Shown: piece by piece, positions 1 through 11,394 of the stretch
Layout: the number at the start of each line of letters is the position of its first letter
How positions within the stretch are numbered: position 1 is the stretch's first letter
From: Camarhynchus parvulus
Taxonomy: Eukaryota; Chordata; Aves; Passeriformes; Thraupidae
Reading direction: 5' to 3'
DNA: 64,000 nt
Assembly (NCBI RefSeq): GCF_901933205.1
Contig: NC_044571.1
Coordinates: 70,619,689 to 70,683,688 of the forward strand
The notes under the pieces: model-generated
The model's database searches: none
What the model was told of the DNA's origin: nothing
Seen by the model: only the letters and a program-made list of their open reading frames with translations
Program-made: the position numbers and the translations under genes

Positions 1-3000
1 AGTCTGAGCCTTACATTTTCCATCAAAAATTGAAAAAACATTTGAAAACAATAACTTCTGCTAATGCTGGCAGTAGGATCCACGTGTATTTTTCAGTTGG
101 ATATACTACCAGTCCCTGTAGAGGTGATGTTTCAAATTCAAAGCCAGAGTAACTACACTGTCTGCATTATTTGTTCTTCTTTCACCCTAATCCAGAGTGA
201 TGGTGAACAGATGCAACATGTTTCTTTTGATCAATGATTTCCTGTCCTCAAAGGACCTTGAGAAATTGCCTCTCCTTCCCATTTCCAGATGGTCATTGAG
301 AGGTTCAGTTGAATTAGGTTTTGAAAACATTAAACGTTATCTCATTCCATTCCCTGTGATTATATTTTTATTACTTCTATGAGAAAGGCTTGCCCCATAC
401 TCCCTGATCTGAACACAGACAGTTTTTGTCTGGGACTTGGATGGCACCACATCCAAGTTGTCCATGAAATCTACCCAATACTTTTGCAGACAAATTAGTC
501 ATAAAAGGTCTAGAATTTATAAGAGTATTTTTTGCTCAGGGCAACTTTATCTTACTATATGTCTGGGTTTTCAATCCTTCCTGTCACAAACTAATAAATA
601 CCTGTGTGCTAAAGCTTTGGTGTTATTAGCAGTAGATATAAGACATATATTTTGCTGGTCCAATGGTTTGTTTTGCACACTGACTTGGAGAAAATGCTGG
701 CAGCAGTACTTAAAAAATTTTTCATTGGTAAGAACTTCACCAGCTATCAATTTTCTATTTCTTGTCCACACAGCTTCCATAGAAAGTTTGAGATGTGGAT
801 CACAAGAATTGGCTTTGACAGGCCTTCTATTAATGTTTTTCAAACGTGGAGAACTACAGAAGTCTCTGTTTCTCAAAATATTTCCATGGATCATGTTCTG
901 ATTAAAAATGTATGTATGCTATTATGTGCATGAGCTGTCTCCCCTGAGATGTGAAACTTGTGACCTACTTTTAAAACAACCCTAGTGCAGTTTCCCAGGT
1001 TCTGCTGGACTCTCTTTCTCAGTATCTGCACCAATTTCCTGCCCTATGTTGGAGTCTGCTTTGGACATGACCTGCTGCCCACAGTAACTCTTGCTGTTGT
1101 CCATCTTTATGTTGGAAAACTTCCACTTTATGCCAACATTCCTGCAAGAACAACTGAAGAATGACACTGAATCATGTCAAGTCACCATAATTCTTCCTCA
1201 TTTAAAGATATTATTCTGATAACCTGGAGCTCTGGACTTCATGCAGTATCTGGATGGCTGGACCCTTGCTCCTCAGCCTTTGGTAGCTGGATGATTTCAT
1301 AAATCTGATGCAGAGTTGAGCTCATTTATCTTATTCTTCCTTGTGTTCAGGGTTTGAATTGCTCTGTGATACTTTTCACTCCCATTAAAATCTCTCAGTT
1401 ATTTTGTCATCTGCTGCCAGAATATCAGAGGGAATTAATATTTGATCAGAGTAAACTGATACATCTGATATAAACTATCAGAGTAGTTCTGGACACAGTG
1501 TGGTGCTGGCCTCTCCTGCCCTTGTTATATAGCAATGTGTATACTAATAGAGGCGCCTCTCTCCCTCCCTTCCATTAAAAGGGTGGAGTCTTCTTGCCTA
1601 CCTGCCTGCCTCAATGCTCAAGGGGCCGGATAGGTATTTCTGTAGATGCAAATGGACCATATAAGCAGTACAGAAGAGTGGGAATGGGGCAAGAGAAAGC
1701 CTGGGGAGAGGTTTAATGGAATACAGGGAGACTGGGGAGAAAGGAGCTGTGAAGAGCTTGGGAGGGTCCCAGGATTAGTAAGCAGAGAGCTAGAGGTGTT
1801 ATGTGAGAATATAATTGAAGAGAGAGAAGGATGAGGAGGTAATCTGAAATGGAGAGAGTTTTCTGGTGAAAAAAGGTGGCCAGAAGTAGGTACAAATTGT
1901 TACAAGAAGTGAGGGAAAGGAACGGTCTCTAAAAGATGGTGAAGTACAGGGAACAATGTAGTACATTGAGAAGGATCTTCTCTGTTTGTGTCCTCTCCCT
2001 GGACTGGAGATGGTACTGGAGGCCCTGTTACCTCAGCCAGCTAAAGGAAGAAGAGTGTCCTTCTGTGCATGTGTAGACTTTAATCTTGGTTAAGAGATCT
2101 TACTGTGGGGAAGTGGAGGACCTTTCATTTTAAAAGCTTACTGTAAAAACCTGGTGTGATATGATGATTTTATGTTGATCAGAAATTGGCAGCCACAGTC
2201 TGGTTTATTTCATAGTGCTTGTAACTTCTTGATGTGCATCTACAGAAGAAGCACATTTTCTGCCTCTGTACCCTTTATGAGTTTACTTTAAATTAAATTC
2301 ACTAAGCTCTCCAAAGATCATTTAAGAGATTCTGCCACGCTTAATGGGGCCCCAGGTACATTATTACATTAGTTATTATGTTTTGATTAGACTTTGCCTT
2401 CCGTTCAACTACAAGTTCCATGGAGAAAAATTCCTGTAACTGAGTGTATATGGATACTGAGAATACATTCTGTTGGTTTTTTGATAAAAGTTCTATGTGT
2501 AGCTTAAAATTTGCTATCCCAAATTTAATAGTATAATAACAAAACACAATGAACTTAGTTGGTCACATCCACTCCAACACAAAATTACAATGTTCTTGTA
2601 GATAATTATTTCAAGTAAAAGTTCTGTCAATGAAATGTAGAGGAGATAATAATTTGTCTTCTCATTATTAGTGCAGGCCTCATCACACTTATGTTATTTA
2701 ATATTTTAGCCACAGTAAAGTATTGTTTGAATGTCCTGCTAGAAAAGAATTAATGTATTTGTGTAATAAGATGAAAATGGAATGCATGGAAATATTAATT
2801 TTTCTCACATATGCTTATAAATTATACATGTATGGAAAAAATAAGGAAATCTATTATGTACAGCAGCCATGCCATAAAATGTTTTCCATCCCATCACCTG
2901 AAAAAAATACTTTCAGTTTAACACATTTTTTTTTAAAGTTTTCATTTTTCTGCTCAGAAAACTGGTTATTTGCAATATGGCGATTAAATCCAGGTTGAAT

Positions 3001-4699
3001 GTAGCTCTTAACATACATAGTCAAGATATACGTAAACTTCACACTTTAAATTCAGGGTTCATATTTTTTTCAGGAAATGGAATGTTATACTAGACTTTAA
3101 AAATTCTTACATCAAATGGTTTAAGAGTTGGTTTTGGTTTGTTTTTTTTTGCTTTTAGTAGCTTAATCTCAGAGAATTTCAGAAGAATTTACCAATAAGG
3201 ATGCATTTGTTAATGTGGGAAAATAGTATTATTCTGCTTAATAGAGAAGAAACACCTGTGCAGAATAGTTCAGTTTTGAATTTGATGTGCAAAAATATTT
3301 GTATGTTTGTGAATCCGTAGCTCTTTCTAGATGCACCAAATAAGTGTTAATGTTATCTCTAGGCTAGAAGATATTTATTAGCACTGTTATGCCACTAAGT
3401 TCCAGCTCTGTGTCTGATGAGTGAAAAGGATATTAAAGCACTAACCTAAAATATTGAAGTAGTAAAATCCATTTGTGAAGATCATCATTGTGACACATAC
3501 TTTTATTCCAAAATAAGAGAAGCAAAATAGTTCTGTGTAGTGTTGCAGCATGAATATGCTGCTCCTTCACCTGGGTAGCCAGTTCTCTCTTGCCACTATC
3601 TCCACTGTGTGTTTTCAGTCACGTATTGCAGCTCTGATTCTGCTGGATTTCCACAGCTCCCTATCACAGCAGCCCTCCAAGCATGCCACAGAGCTCCAGA
3701 TCTCTGCACATGGGGACAACTCAGTGAATGGGCCAGCAAAGGAATCTTGAGGAATGCTTGGTAAATTGATTCAAGAAAGCAGACATTTCTAGGAGAAAGA
3801 TTTCAGATCAATACTCAGATCTGGTCTGTGGTAAGCAGTGTCCATATATTTGCTCGAGCTGGAGGATGAGAAAACATGCTCTGTGTATTGCTTAAGTTCT
3901 TGCTTTATTGCTTTCACAAAGATTACGCATAGTCAGAACCTTAGAAGCTGACCAGAAATGTTTCTTATGTAAAGGTACACACAATTTTATCAAATCTGTG
4001 TTACCTAATAGTCCTAGAAATTGTCTGAGATATTATATAGATGTCCTAGGCTACAGAGGAACTGATTTTGGCATTTCCTAGAAATCAGATGGAGGCATTT
4101 TATTGTTGCAGGGAGTCACTAGGGAGTGTGTGCTCCACACAAGGTGTTTCCTTGCAGGTAGTGGAGGAACAGAAGTTTTACCCATACTGCACACAGCAAA
4201 CCCTCTGGTTCTGTGAAAACTGACCCCATCCTTACCATCCTACTGACAGCATTGCTTCCTTCTGGGCCCCTGGTTTTGGAAGAGTAGGGGACAGGGCTAT
4301 TTGCCTGCTGTTGTTTGAACAAAACCTAATAAACCAGGCCCTGCCTCTCCAAGGTGAGAGTTAGCAAAGAGTCTCTGCCTGTGCCACAAAGTTTACTAAT
4401 TAAAGACTTTGCCCAAGTAGCCAAACTGACAGACAAGGTATTAGTAAAGTGCTGCTGTGTTGAGCCATTCAGACTGAGTGACCACATTTCCCCCAGGACG
4501 TGCAGAACAGGTTTGTGAGGAGACACTCTATCTGACCACACAGCAGTAGTGCCAGAGCAGTATTCACTATTGGAAAGAAAAAGATGATGCATTTTTCCAG
4601 CACTGCACATGGTTAGATGGGACCATGGCCTTTCACCCTGACATTCTCAGCAAAAGTTGCACTTTGTGTAAGTGACTCACAGGACATGCCAGCTTCGGT
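1..4699. other. Unique non-coding sequence, no gene seen
   Basis: No reading frame here resembles a known protein, and no RNA gene or transposon is recognisable. The longest frame (437-901, plus strand, 154 codons) overlaps a 107-codon frame on the other strand and has no recognisable domain, so it is treated as chance. Short pyrimidine-rich stretches occur near 1556-1575 and small T runs near 2926-2934 and 3140-3150. The stretch could be intergenic or intronic. Confidence 0.6.
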
Positions 4700-6120
4700 A
4701 GTTAGGAAACGTGTCTGTGCCCTCTGGCTTCATTAGAAACCAATAAGCGGAACAGTAAACAGACTACAAGTTTCTGGCATTTTGGGTAAGGTTGCTTTTA
4801 AAATGTTCTTCTGTATTTGGAAGGAGGACATGACTCACTTAGCAGAGTTACATTATAAATGCTGGCTTGAAAGTGCCCCATAATAGCGCTTTTCATTGCA
4901 GGCTCTCTGCTCGCAGGCCTGGGAAGAGTACACCCTGCCACTCAGACCTGTTGTCCTTTTTTCCCTTGTTAAAGCAATACTTTGATGCTGGCATGCAGAC
5001 AGCTGCAAACTTAGTAGGGCTAAACACCAGTTTCCTCTGATCAGATTCTTTGCCAGGGTCTTTGCATATCAGCTCTCAAAACACCCACAGGAAAGATCTC
5101 AGGAACAAACGGGAGCTGTAAGTTACAGTCGCCTGTAATTAGTAACAGTGTTATTGTCACTTCAGAGCACAGCAATTAATTTGTCAAGGATGGAGAGAAG
5201 TTTTTTGTTCAGTAATTGCATTAAATACAATTTAAAGATATTAAAAATCTATACGATCAAAGTGAAGCTGTTTAATGAGACTCCTTTGTTGGCTAGTTTC
5301 TGACCCAGTACAGCTTTTAGTTCCTGTTTATGTTCTGTGATGCTGTAGACTGCAAACTCCTCTGTCTTTCCATGTGGAGGAGTGAGACTCATCTCCACTT
5401 TGCCCTACAAATACATTCAAGGCTTAGATTTGGAGAGCTGAGCACTTCAAATAGCCCCTAAATGACACTCAGTGGTCTTCACATTTGCAGTGGCAATCTT
5501 CCTGCTCTGAAAACCTGTCCTTTCAAATTATCTTTGAATTGTCAGATGACTTCACTGAATTGTCTCATTAGGTAAATGGTTCTGAAAATTACCTTCAGTG
5601 ACATGACTAGAGATCGTGACAGAAAGCAGTGGGCAAGCCAACCACAAAGAAGGATCAATATTACCATGCATTTGAGGTGAAGATTGCTAAGATCTGGAAT
5701 TGAAACATGTGCTATTTACTGAAAATCCATGGTTATACTAGAGGTACCACAAAGAACAAAGCCAAGTCAGTTTTCCTTATCTAAGGTAAATCCAATACAA
5801 TTAGCAAACTTAATTTGCATATTTCATTTAAATAGCCAATTACTGACTAGAAGCAACAAATTATTTCAGAAAAAGCACACAAGTGAATGTGTGTAATGTA
5901 ACTGCAGAACCTAATGAGGTAAACAAAAAAGCACTAATCATAAATGATTAGCAATATGTCAACATTATGAATTAATTTTTAATAGCACAGGCAAGGTTTC
6001 CTGAGCAAAATTTCTTACATAAGATTTGTATTCCCAAAGCATGATAATTTGTAGCCAGATGCTCAGTGTTATTGATGATTATATGAATAACTAGTCAGCC
6101 CTTTGGGGAAATACGGGAAT
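4700..6120. promoter_or_regulatory. Enhancer-like AT-rich block (candidate conserved non-coding element)
   Basis: The block is dense in transcription-factor-type words and lacks obvious repeats. It contains an AP-1 word TGACTCA (4831-4837), a SOX-like CCTTTGTT near 5283, several TAAT-core homeodomain words between 5130 and 5990, a POU octamer ATTTGCAT (5813-5820) and an inverted homeodomain pair, CTAATCAT-AA-ATGATTAG (5934-5951). Such clustering is typical of vertebrate developmental enhancers. AT-rich DNA also produces TAAT words by chance, so the call rests on density and on the paired site. No target gene is visible. Confidence 0.28.
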
Positions 6121-6673
6121 AATACCTTAAAGAAGAAAGGAATGATTTACAGTGTGCATGAAAAAGAAATTTTAAATTATTTCTCTTCTACTCTGCTCTA
6201 AGAGATTTTCTACTCAACTCAGCACAGGGTTTTGTCAAAGGTTCAGCTATCACCAAACTGGTGTAACCATTCCCACTGTGATTCAATACTGAAAGGAAAG
6301 AATTAATGTAATTTCTGATCTTCTGTGGTCTGTGTTCAGAATAGTTGTAATGATAAGCACAGAGCACTGCTGCATGGAATGTTGTAGCAGTAAGAAAATT
6401 AGGAAAATATTTGGGATGCAAATATTTTTAAAGTGTATCTCATCTTGTTCTACTTACTTTGGAGGTAGATATTATGGATCTGTTTGGTTTAATTTGAACT
6501 AGAATTCCAGCAAGGGCTTGAAAAATTTCAATACCAGAGACCACACTAGTGAATTTTTTGCTTGAATAACCATGTTATTTTAAAGAGGATATTATAGATG
6601 TATTGATGACTTTCATTGTCTGTTTGGCTGCAGAATCAAATTCTCTCTCTGAGTCCTGATCAAAAATCAGAGC

Positions 6674-6772
6674 TGATTTAGGTTGAAAGGGACCTTAGAG
6701 ATCATCTAGTTCCAAACTCCCTGCATGGGCAGGGACATCATCCACTAAATTAGGCCTGCCGGTCTTCAAGGC
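6674..6772 (-). mobile_element. CR1 LINE, 3' terminal fragment
   Basis: Read on the plus strand, the segment has the characteristic reverse complement of the CR1 3' untranslated end: a GGTTGAAAGGGACCTTAGAG block, then ATCATCTAGTTCCAAACTCC, then GCATGGGCAGGGACATCATC and CCACTAAATTAGG. The element is therefore on the minus strand. It is 5'-truncated, as most CR1 copies are, and its terminal octamer repeats have decayed. CR1 is the main LINE family of birds and other reptiles, so this copy helps identify the organism. It has no coding capacity left. Confidence 0.9.
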
Positions 6773-7318
6773 TTATTGCAAGATAGCTTGAACAACTGTA
6801 GAGTATGGAACCTGGGTAAGGGCTGTACAAATGCAGGATGCTTGAGAAAGTGCCTGAAGGGACCATTGTGAGAGGGTTTGAATTAACCTAGAACTTGAAG
6901 GGTTATCTTCTCTTTGGTTCCTTTTCTGTTTGCTTGATACAATTTTAAATAAAGTCTTTTTAATTTTTATATTAGTCTCTTTTGCTTATAGCATGCTTAA
7001 TGTAAGTGCATGCTACAATGAGTTTCATGGCCTCTGTAGTATATTAAAAACCTAGATAAAAGTGACAAACTGGGCTTATGTAAATATATCATCTTTACTG
7101 ATTGCCTACATGAAACTGATTAAAAATCCAAGAATCCCCAAATGTGGTTTTGTATCCTGAATAAAACCCTGAAATGAGAACACAATAAGCAATTTCAGAG
7201 TTAGGCACAAAAACATAATATGTCTAGGATATGTACAGTTTTGTTAGCTCTTTCATTTAGTGAATTATCTGTTTGTGCTTTTGTATTTTGGTATTGTGGG
7301 TGCAAACCTTCACAAAAT
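6773..7318. other. AT-rich unique sequence, nothing recognised
   Basis: No gene, repeat or convincing regulatory cluster is seen. An AATAAAG word near 6947 followed by T-rich sequence resembles a polyadenylation signal, but no upstream exon supports that use. Confidence 0.6.
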
Positions 7319-7402
7319 GTCTTTTTATATTAAAAAAAAGTCCTTTTATATGAAAAAAAAAGTCCTTTTATATTAAAGAAGTCCTTTTATATTAAAAAAA
7401 AT
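7319..7402. repeat. Four-copy ~21-bp AT-rich minisatellite
   Basis: Four consecutive near-copies of a unit reading GTCCTTTTATATTAAAAAAA are present. The first has CTTTTTAT in place of CCTTTTAT, the second has TATGAAA in place of TATTAAA, and the third is shortened in its A run. Length variation in the A tract fits replication slippage. Confidence 0.9.
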
Positions 7403-7468
7403 CTCACATTTAATATTTCAATTAGTTTAATTGTCCTTTTGCTATCATTAAGATGAAACAACCTACAC

Positions 7469-7487
7469 CTCTCTCTCTCTCTCTCTC
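7469..7487. repeat. (CT)n dinucleotide microsatellite
   Basis: An uninterrupted CT run of about nine and a half units is followed by CCATAAATATATAC. It is short, so only modest length polymorphism is expected. Confidence 0.95.
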
Positions 7488-7958
7488 CATAAATATATAC
7501 ATTCAAGGAGCGAGTTGCAAATTAGGAGACACAAAATATATAAAATATCAAGTGAGGAAACACTCTGTAATGAAGATGGTGTTAAAAAGTGTATAAATAA
7601 TTCATACAATGTTGTTGAAAACTCAGGCCTCCAGTGTTAGATTCTTTTCTGCCCTTGGTTTTCTAGTGATGTTTTAGTTGCAAGGATTGGAGTACAGCCT
7701 GTTGGAAATCAAAACCTGAATTTATTTAAGATTTCAGTGAAAATTCTATTGGTACAGTTGAATGAGAACATGGCCTGAAACGTTGTTTGAAAAGAAATAC
7801 TGGACAAAATGTCTCTTCCTTCTCTGAAGAAAGATTGCTCAATTAGGTTATGTGTTGGGTAATACCAAGTATGTTGAGAAGCTCAGAAAAGAGTCATTGA
7901 TTCCAGCTGAGATTAGTTCTGAGCTTCTGGCTTGCTTTGAGTGGTGATCTCAAAGTGA

Positions 7959-8022
7959 AACTCAAAGGTCTCATACCATTGTGAAGCCAAAACTCAAAGG
8001 TCTCATACCACTGTGAAGCCAA
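7959..8022. repeat. 32-bp tandem duplication
   Basis: Two adjacent 32-bp copies begin AACTCAAAGGTCTCATACCA and end GTGAAGCCAA (7959-7990 and 7991-8022). They differ at one position, ATT against ACT before the GTG. The near identity suggests a fairly recent duplication of unique sequence. A related GATCTCAAAGTGAAACTC lies just upstream. Confidence 0.95.
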
Positions 8023-11000
8023 AACATGAAATCTATTTATTCAGACCTAGAAGAACTGAAACTGCTGCTTCTTGTACAGCTGCTTCACCCATCTTTCTGG
8101 TTTAGTGCCTTTGCTCATCGGTAAACAAAAATGGAAACTGAATCTCCTTGGGCACTGTCTGTTTTCTCAACTGTCCCCTAAAATGTCTCTCTACTGATTT
8201 ACTTAGTTTCCTTAGGTTTTGACCAAGCACCATGTGCAGAGATCAGTCAGGGAACAGGACAATGTGTGGGGTAGGGTACTGGGTCAGCTGGGAGCTGGCC
8301 TGTTGTTGAGTGACCAAGGACAGCATGCTGCCTCCTGGCACCATTCCCACCAGGAACTGGGGCTAGTAAGTAGACTGATGAAAGTCACTCCAGTTTGTCC
8401 TCACCCAGGTGAAAGATTTTGACATTTAGTGTGTCACCTGCCAGAAGGCTATCTGTTTTGCCAACAGCTGGTGAAAGGGAAACACAGGCTCTCTAAACCC
8501 ATTTCTTGGTAAGCAAAAAGAAAGCTGGTTATGACTGATTTTATTTTCAAGGGTAGTCAGCTAGGCACTCTCACACTGCTGTTTTGGACATTAAGAAGCT
8601 CCACAGTGTTCTGCTGTTTCATTTAGTCTTGCTATTAACAAGTTTTATTGTGCACTCTTGCTCAGTCTGTGTTTACAGGAGGCAGAAACTCTGCCTCATG
8701 AACTTGTCCTTAAAGCCCTCCAGAAGGCAGTGTGGGCAAGGAGCACTGAAACCAGAGGTTTCTACATCACAGAGACTGACTGTAGCTAAGTACATATCAG
8801 CTCTGGTCTTGCTGGCTCTTTTTTGGGAAGTGGGAATCTGTTAGAAAAATGCTGCAGCTTTGGATAAGAATCAATGAAACAACAAGCATTGTGCTGGAGG
8901 CACTGAGCGTGATGTAACAAACATGTTTGTTGGGGAAGTCTTCTGTTTCACATCTAGAAGAATTATATATGAGGCAGCAAACTCTCTGTAGGTTGAAAAA
9001 TAATTTTATGATGAGGGAACTGCATGAAAATCAAGTGAATGGCAACTTGTGCTCATTAATGCACTCGCAGTATTTGGAAAAACAGTAATGATTATTAGCA
9101 TCGACCTGGCAAAATGCCAGCTTACATACCTGCTATTTTTCTTTGGGGAAGTTATTAAATATATTGCTAAAAATTGTTCTGTAATGCTACTGCAAGTATG
9201 CCTTGTTTCACTCAAGAAAATGTTGCATTTCACTGAGTCAGTAGTACTCTAATACATGTCTTTATTCATAGTTTTCATCTAAATAATGTACATAGCCATT
9301 ATAAAGCTAAACTGATACGAAAAATATGAGGTTGATCCATTCCCAAAGAGATACAAATGTTTTTGAGATTAGACCCCAAAACAGCTTAGAAATTTGCAAT
9401 ATTTTAAAGTAGGAAAATTGATTACATTAAGCTATCATAAAAAATGCCAAAAGTCATCGCTGAATGGTGACAGTTTGCTAATTAATATTCACATGATTAA
9501 AAGAAAATATTTTCTTTCCAATTGATTCCTGTAACAATGAAGAACGTGTGAAGCAGAAACACCTACCACCAGCAAAATTAGACTCTGCGAGGAAGTGCTT
9601 AGGTGGTCATAACTTCCTACGGCATCGCATTTCTACAAGGAAAGGTCAGAACAGCAAGATATCTTTGAGATGACATGTTGAATTGAGCTGTGGAAACATT
9701 TTGTTGTTGCTTAGGCATGAACTCTGTTTCATAAACAGAGGTAAGTTGTCTCAACTCTTGGCAGCAAGGAAGGATTAGGGCTCTAGAAGGAGCTGGTGGC
9801 AACCCTGTGCCCAGGAGATCTCTCAGTGCAGGCTGGGCAGGAGGCCTGGCTTAGGCCACCTTCTTACTGCAGAGTTGCCCTGTGTGTGTCATGGCAAGGC
9901 ATTGCTCTTCCACAGCCTTGTGCATTCATGTCATATAGCATCCACTGCAGTTCTTTGGTCACCTACCAAATTTAAGAGAGTCTTCCTGGCACACAGGAAA
10001 AGGTGAACTGTAGAAGAAGGTAGTGAGAAATAGCCCCAAACTCCCAAACACCCATTAAGTCTTTAAAAAAACAAAACAAAATCTTTTGAAATTGTCTGCA
10101 AAGATTCTGTGGACACTGGCATTATTTGGACACATTTGTTTTTGCTGTTGGCCCAGATGAAAAGTAAACACCTGAGCTTGTGGTGATTTTTATTTTTTTT
10201 TAATAATTTTTGGTGAATGAAAACACTTCTGGAGTTTCTTAATATTGATCAAACTATCCATGCAACCCCTCTTACTGTGGTTGCAGGTTTGTATGGGTAT
10301 TTTGACCATGCACAAAGATATTTTGCAAGCAGAATATAGATTGCTAATGAGTTTTAACTAATCATTTATTGACCAATCAATCATCAGTGCAGTGGAGAAC
10401 TTAGCCTGTGTTGCACTTTGGAACTGTCTCTTGCTCAGTTGCCATCTGCAAGTGCTCTGCTTTCTTTCCTTAGGGTTTTGTGTTGATTCACTATTTTTCT
10501 CTCTCATGCTTCAGTTGTTAACTCTTACCAATTATTATGCAATATTTACATCTCTCTCTGTGTTTTCACCTTTGGTTTTTTGGGTTTTGTTTTTAAGCTT
10601 TAGCTCATGTACTTTGTAAAACCTTAACAACTATTTTACCAATAAAATTAAATTGAGGTCATACAGCCTGGCTCCCAAGCCATACTTGTGATAACAGACG
10701 GCTGAACCCTGGGGCCACAGGTTTCAGCTGCAGCAAGCTCTTTGTGGGTTTTGCAGATCTGTCTGCACAGCAATAGCTGATGATTAATTTTATAGTCTTC
10801 TCTATGATTTCATGCTTTTCCTGAATAAGATGCCTATTGGGACCACTCTATTTTTTGATCTGGTTAGATCTGTAGCACAGAGTTATCCTTTGAGTCTGGT
10901 ATGCTCAGCAGTAGTTACACACTTCCAGAATGAAGATGTTCTAAAGCTTTTAGCTTTACAATGAGCCATATAAAAACCCACCATAAAGAAAGAAGAGTGT

Positions 11001-11092
11001 TGTTTGTTCTGCTGAAGATAATCATCCTCAGTTAGAGTTGGCTTTAACTAGGACAGGACCCAGCTTGAGAGAAGGTATAGAGAAGACATAGA
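8023..11092. other. Unique non-coding sequence with weak exon-like and enhancer-like spots
   Basis: No gene is recognised. Two short segments have both splice-site types, 8468-8508 and 9715-9740, but neither extends a recognisable protein. A small AT-rich motif-bearing stretch (about 9400-9545, with AATTAATATT and GTTTGCTAAT words) may be regulatory. The remainder is ordinary AT-rich sequence with short A- or T-rich runs (10061-10080, 10190-10202). Confidence 0.5.
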
Positions 11093-11394
11093 TATTCTTC
11101 TCTTAGAGATACACAATGAAGGGACAAGATGCCATGGCAGAAAGCTGTAGCAAGGCAAATTTAACCTAGATATGCCAGAAAAAAATGTGTACACTATTTA
11201 AAGACAGAGATAATTAAAGTATTGAAATAAGTTACAAAGAGAGACTAGAGTTTTCCTCCTCAGAGCTTTTCATGTGACTGTACAAGACCTCAAGGAAACC
11301 AGTTGAGTATGGAGTTAGTTCAGCTTTGAGTAAGAAGCTAGAAGAGAGCTCTCCATAGTTCCCTTCCAAGTTAAATTTTTCCTATGATTCTGTG
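11093..11394 (+). mobile_element. CR1 LINE, 3' UTR fragment ending in ATTCTGTG
   Basis: The segment follows the sense-strand CR1 3' region. A GGGACAAGATGCCATGGCAG block corresponds to the usual 'aggacaagaggaaatggc' stretch. AGTATTGAAATAAGTTAC and CAGAGCTTTTCATGTGACTG follow, then TAAGAAGCTAGAAGAGAGCT, and TTCCCTTCCAAGTTAAA leads into the terminal CCTATGATTCTGTG. The octamer ATTCTGTG at 11387-11394 is the diagnostic CR1 tail. The copy is diverged, with a poorly matching patch near 11200-11230, so it is old. It is 5'-truncated and non-coding. Confidence 0.85.

Noticed and set aside
437..901. 154-codon plus-strand frame
   Set aside because: It overlaps a long opposite-strand frame, has no domain and sits in ordinary AT-rich sequence.
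8468..8508. 41-nt exon-like segment between TTTTGCCAACAG and GTAAGC
   Set aside because: Sites are acceptable but the length is not a multiple of three, no frame is recognisable and no partner exon is seen.
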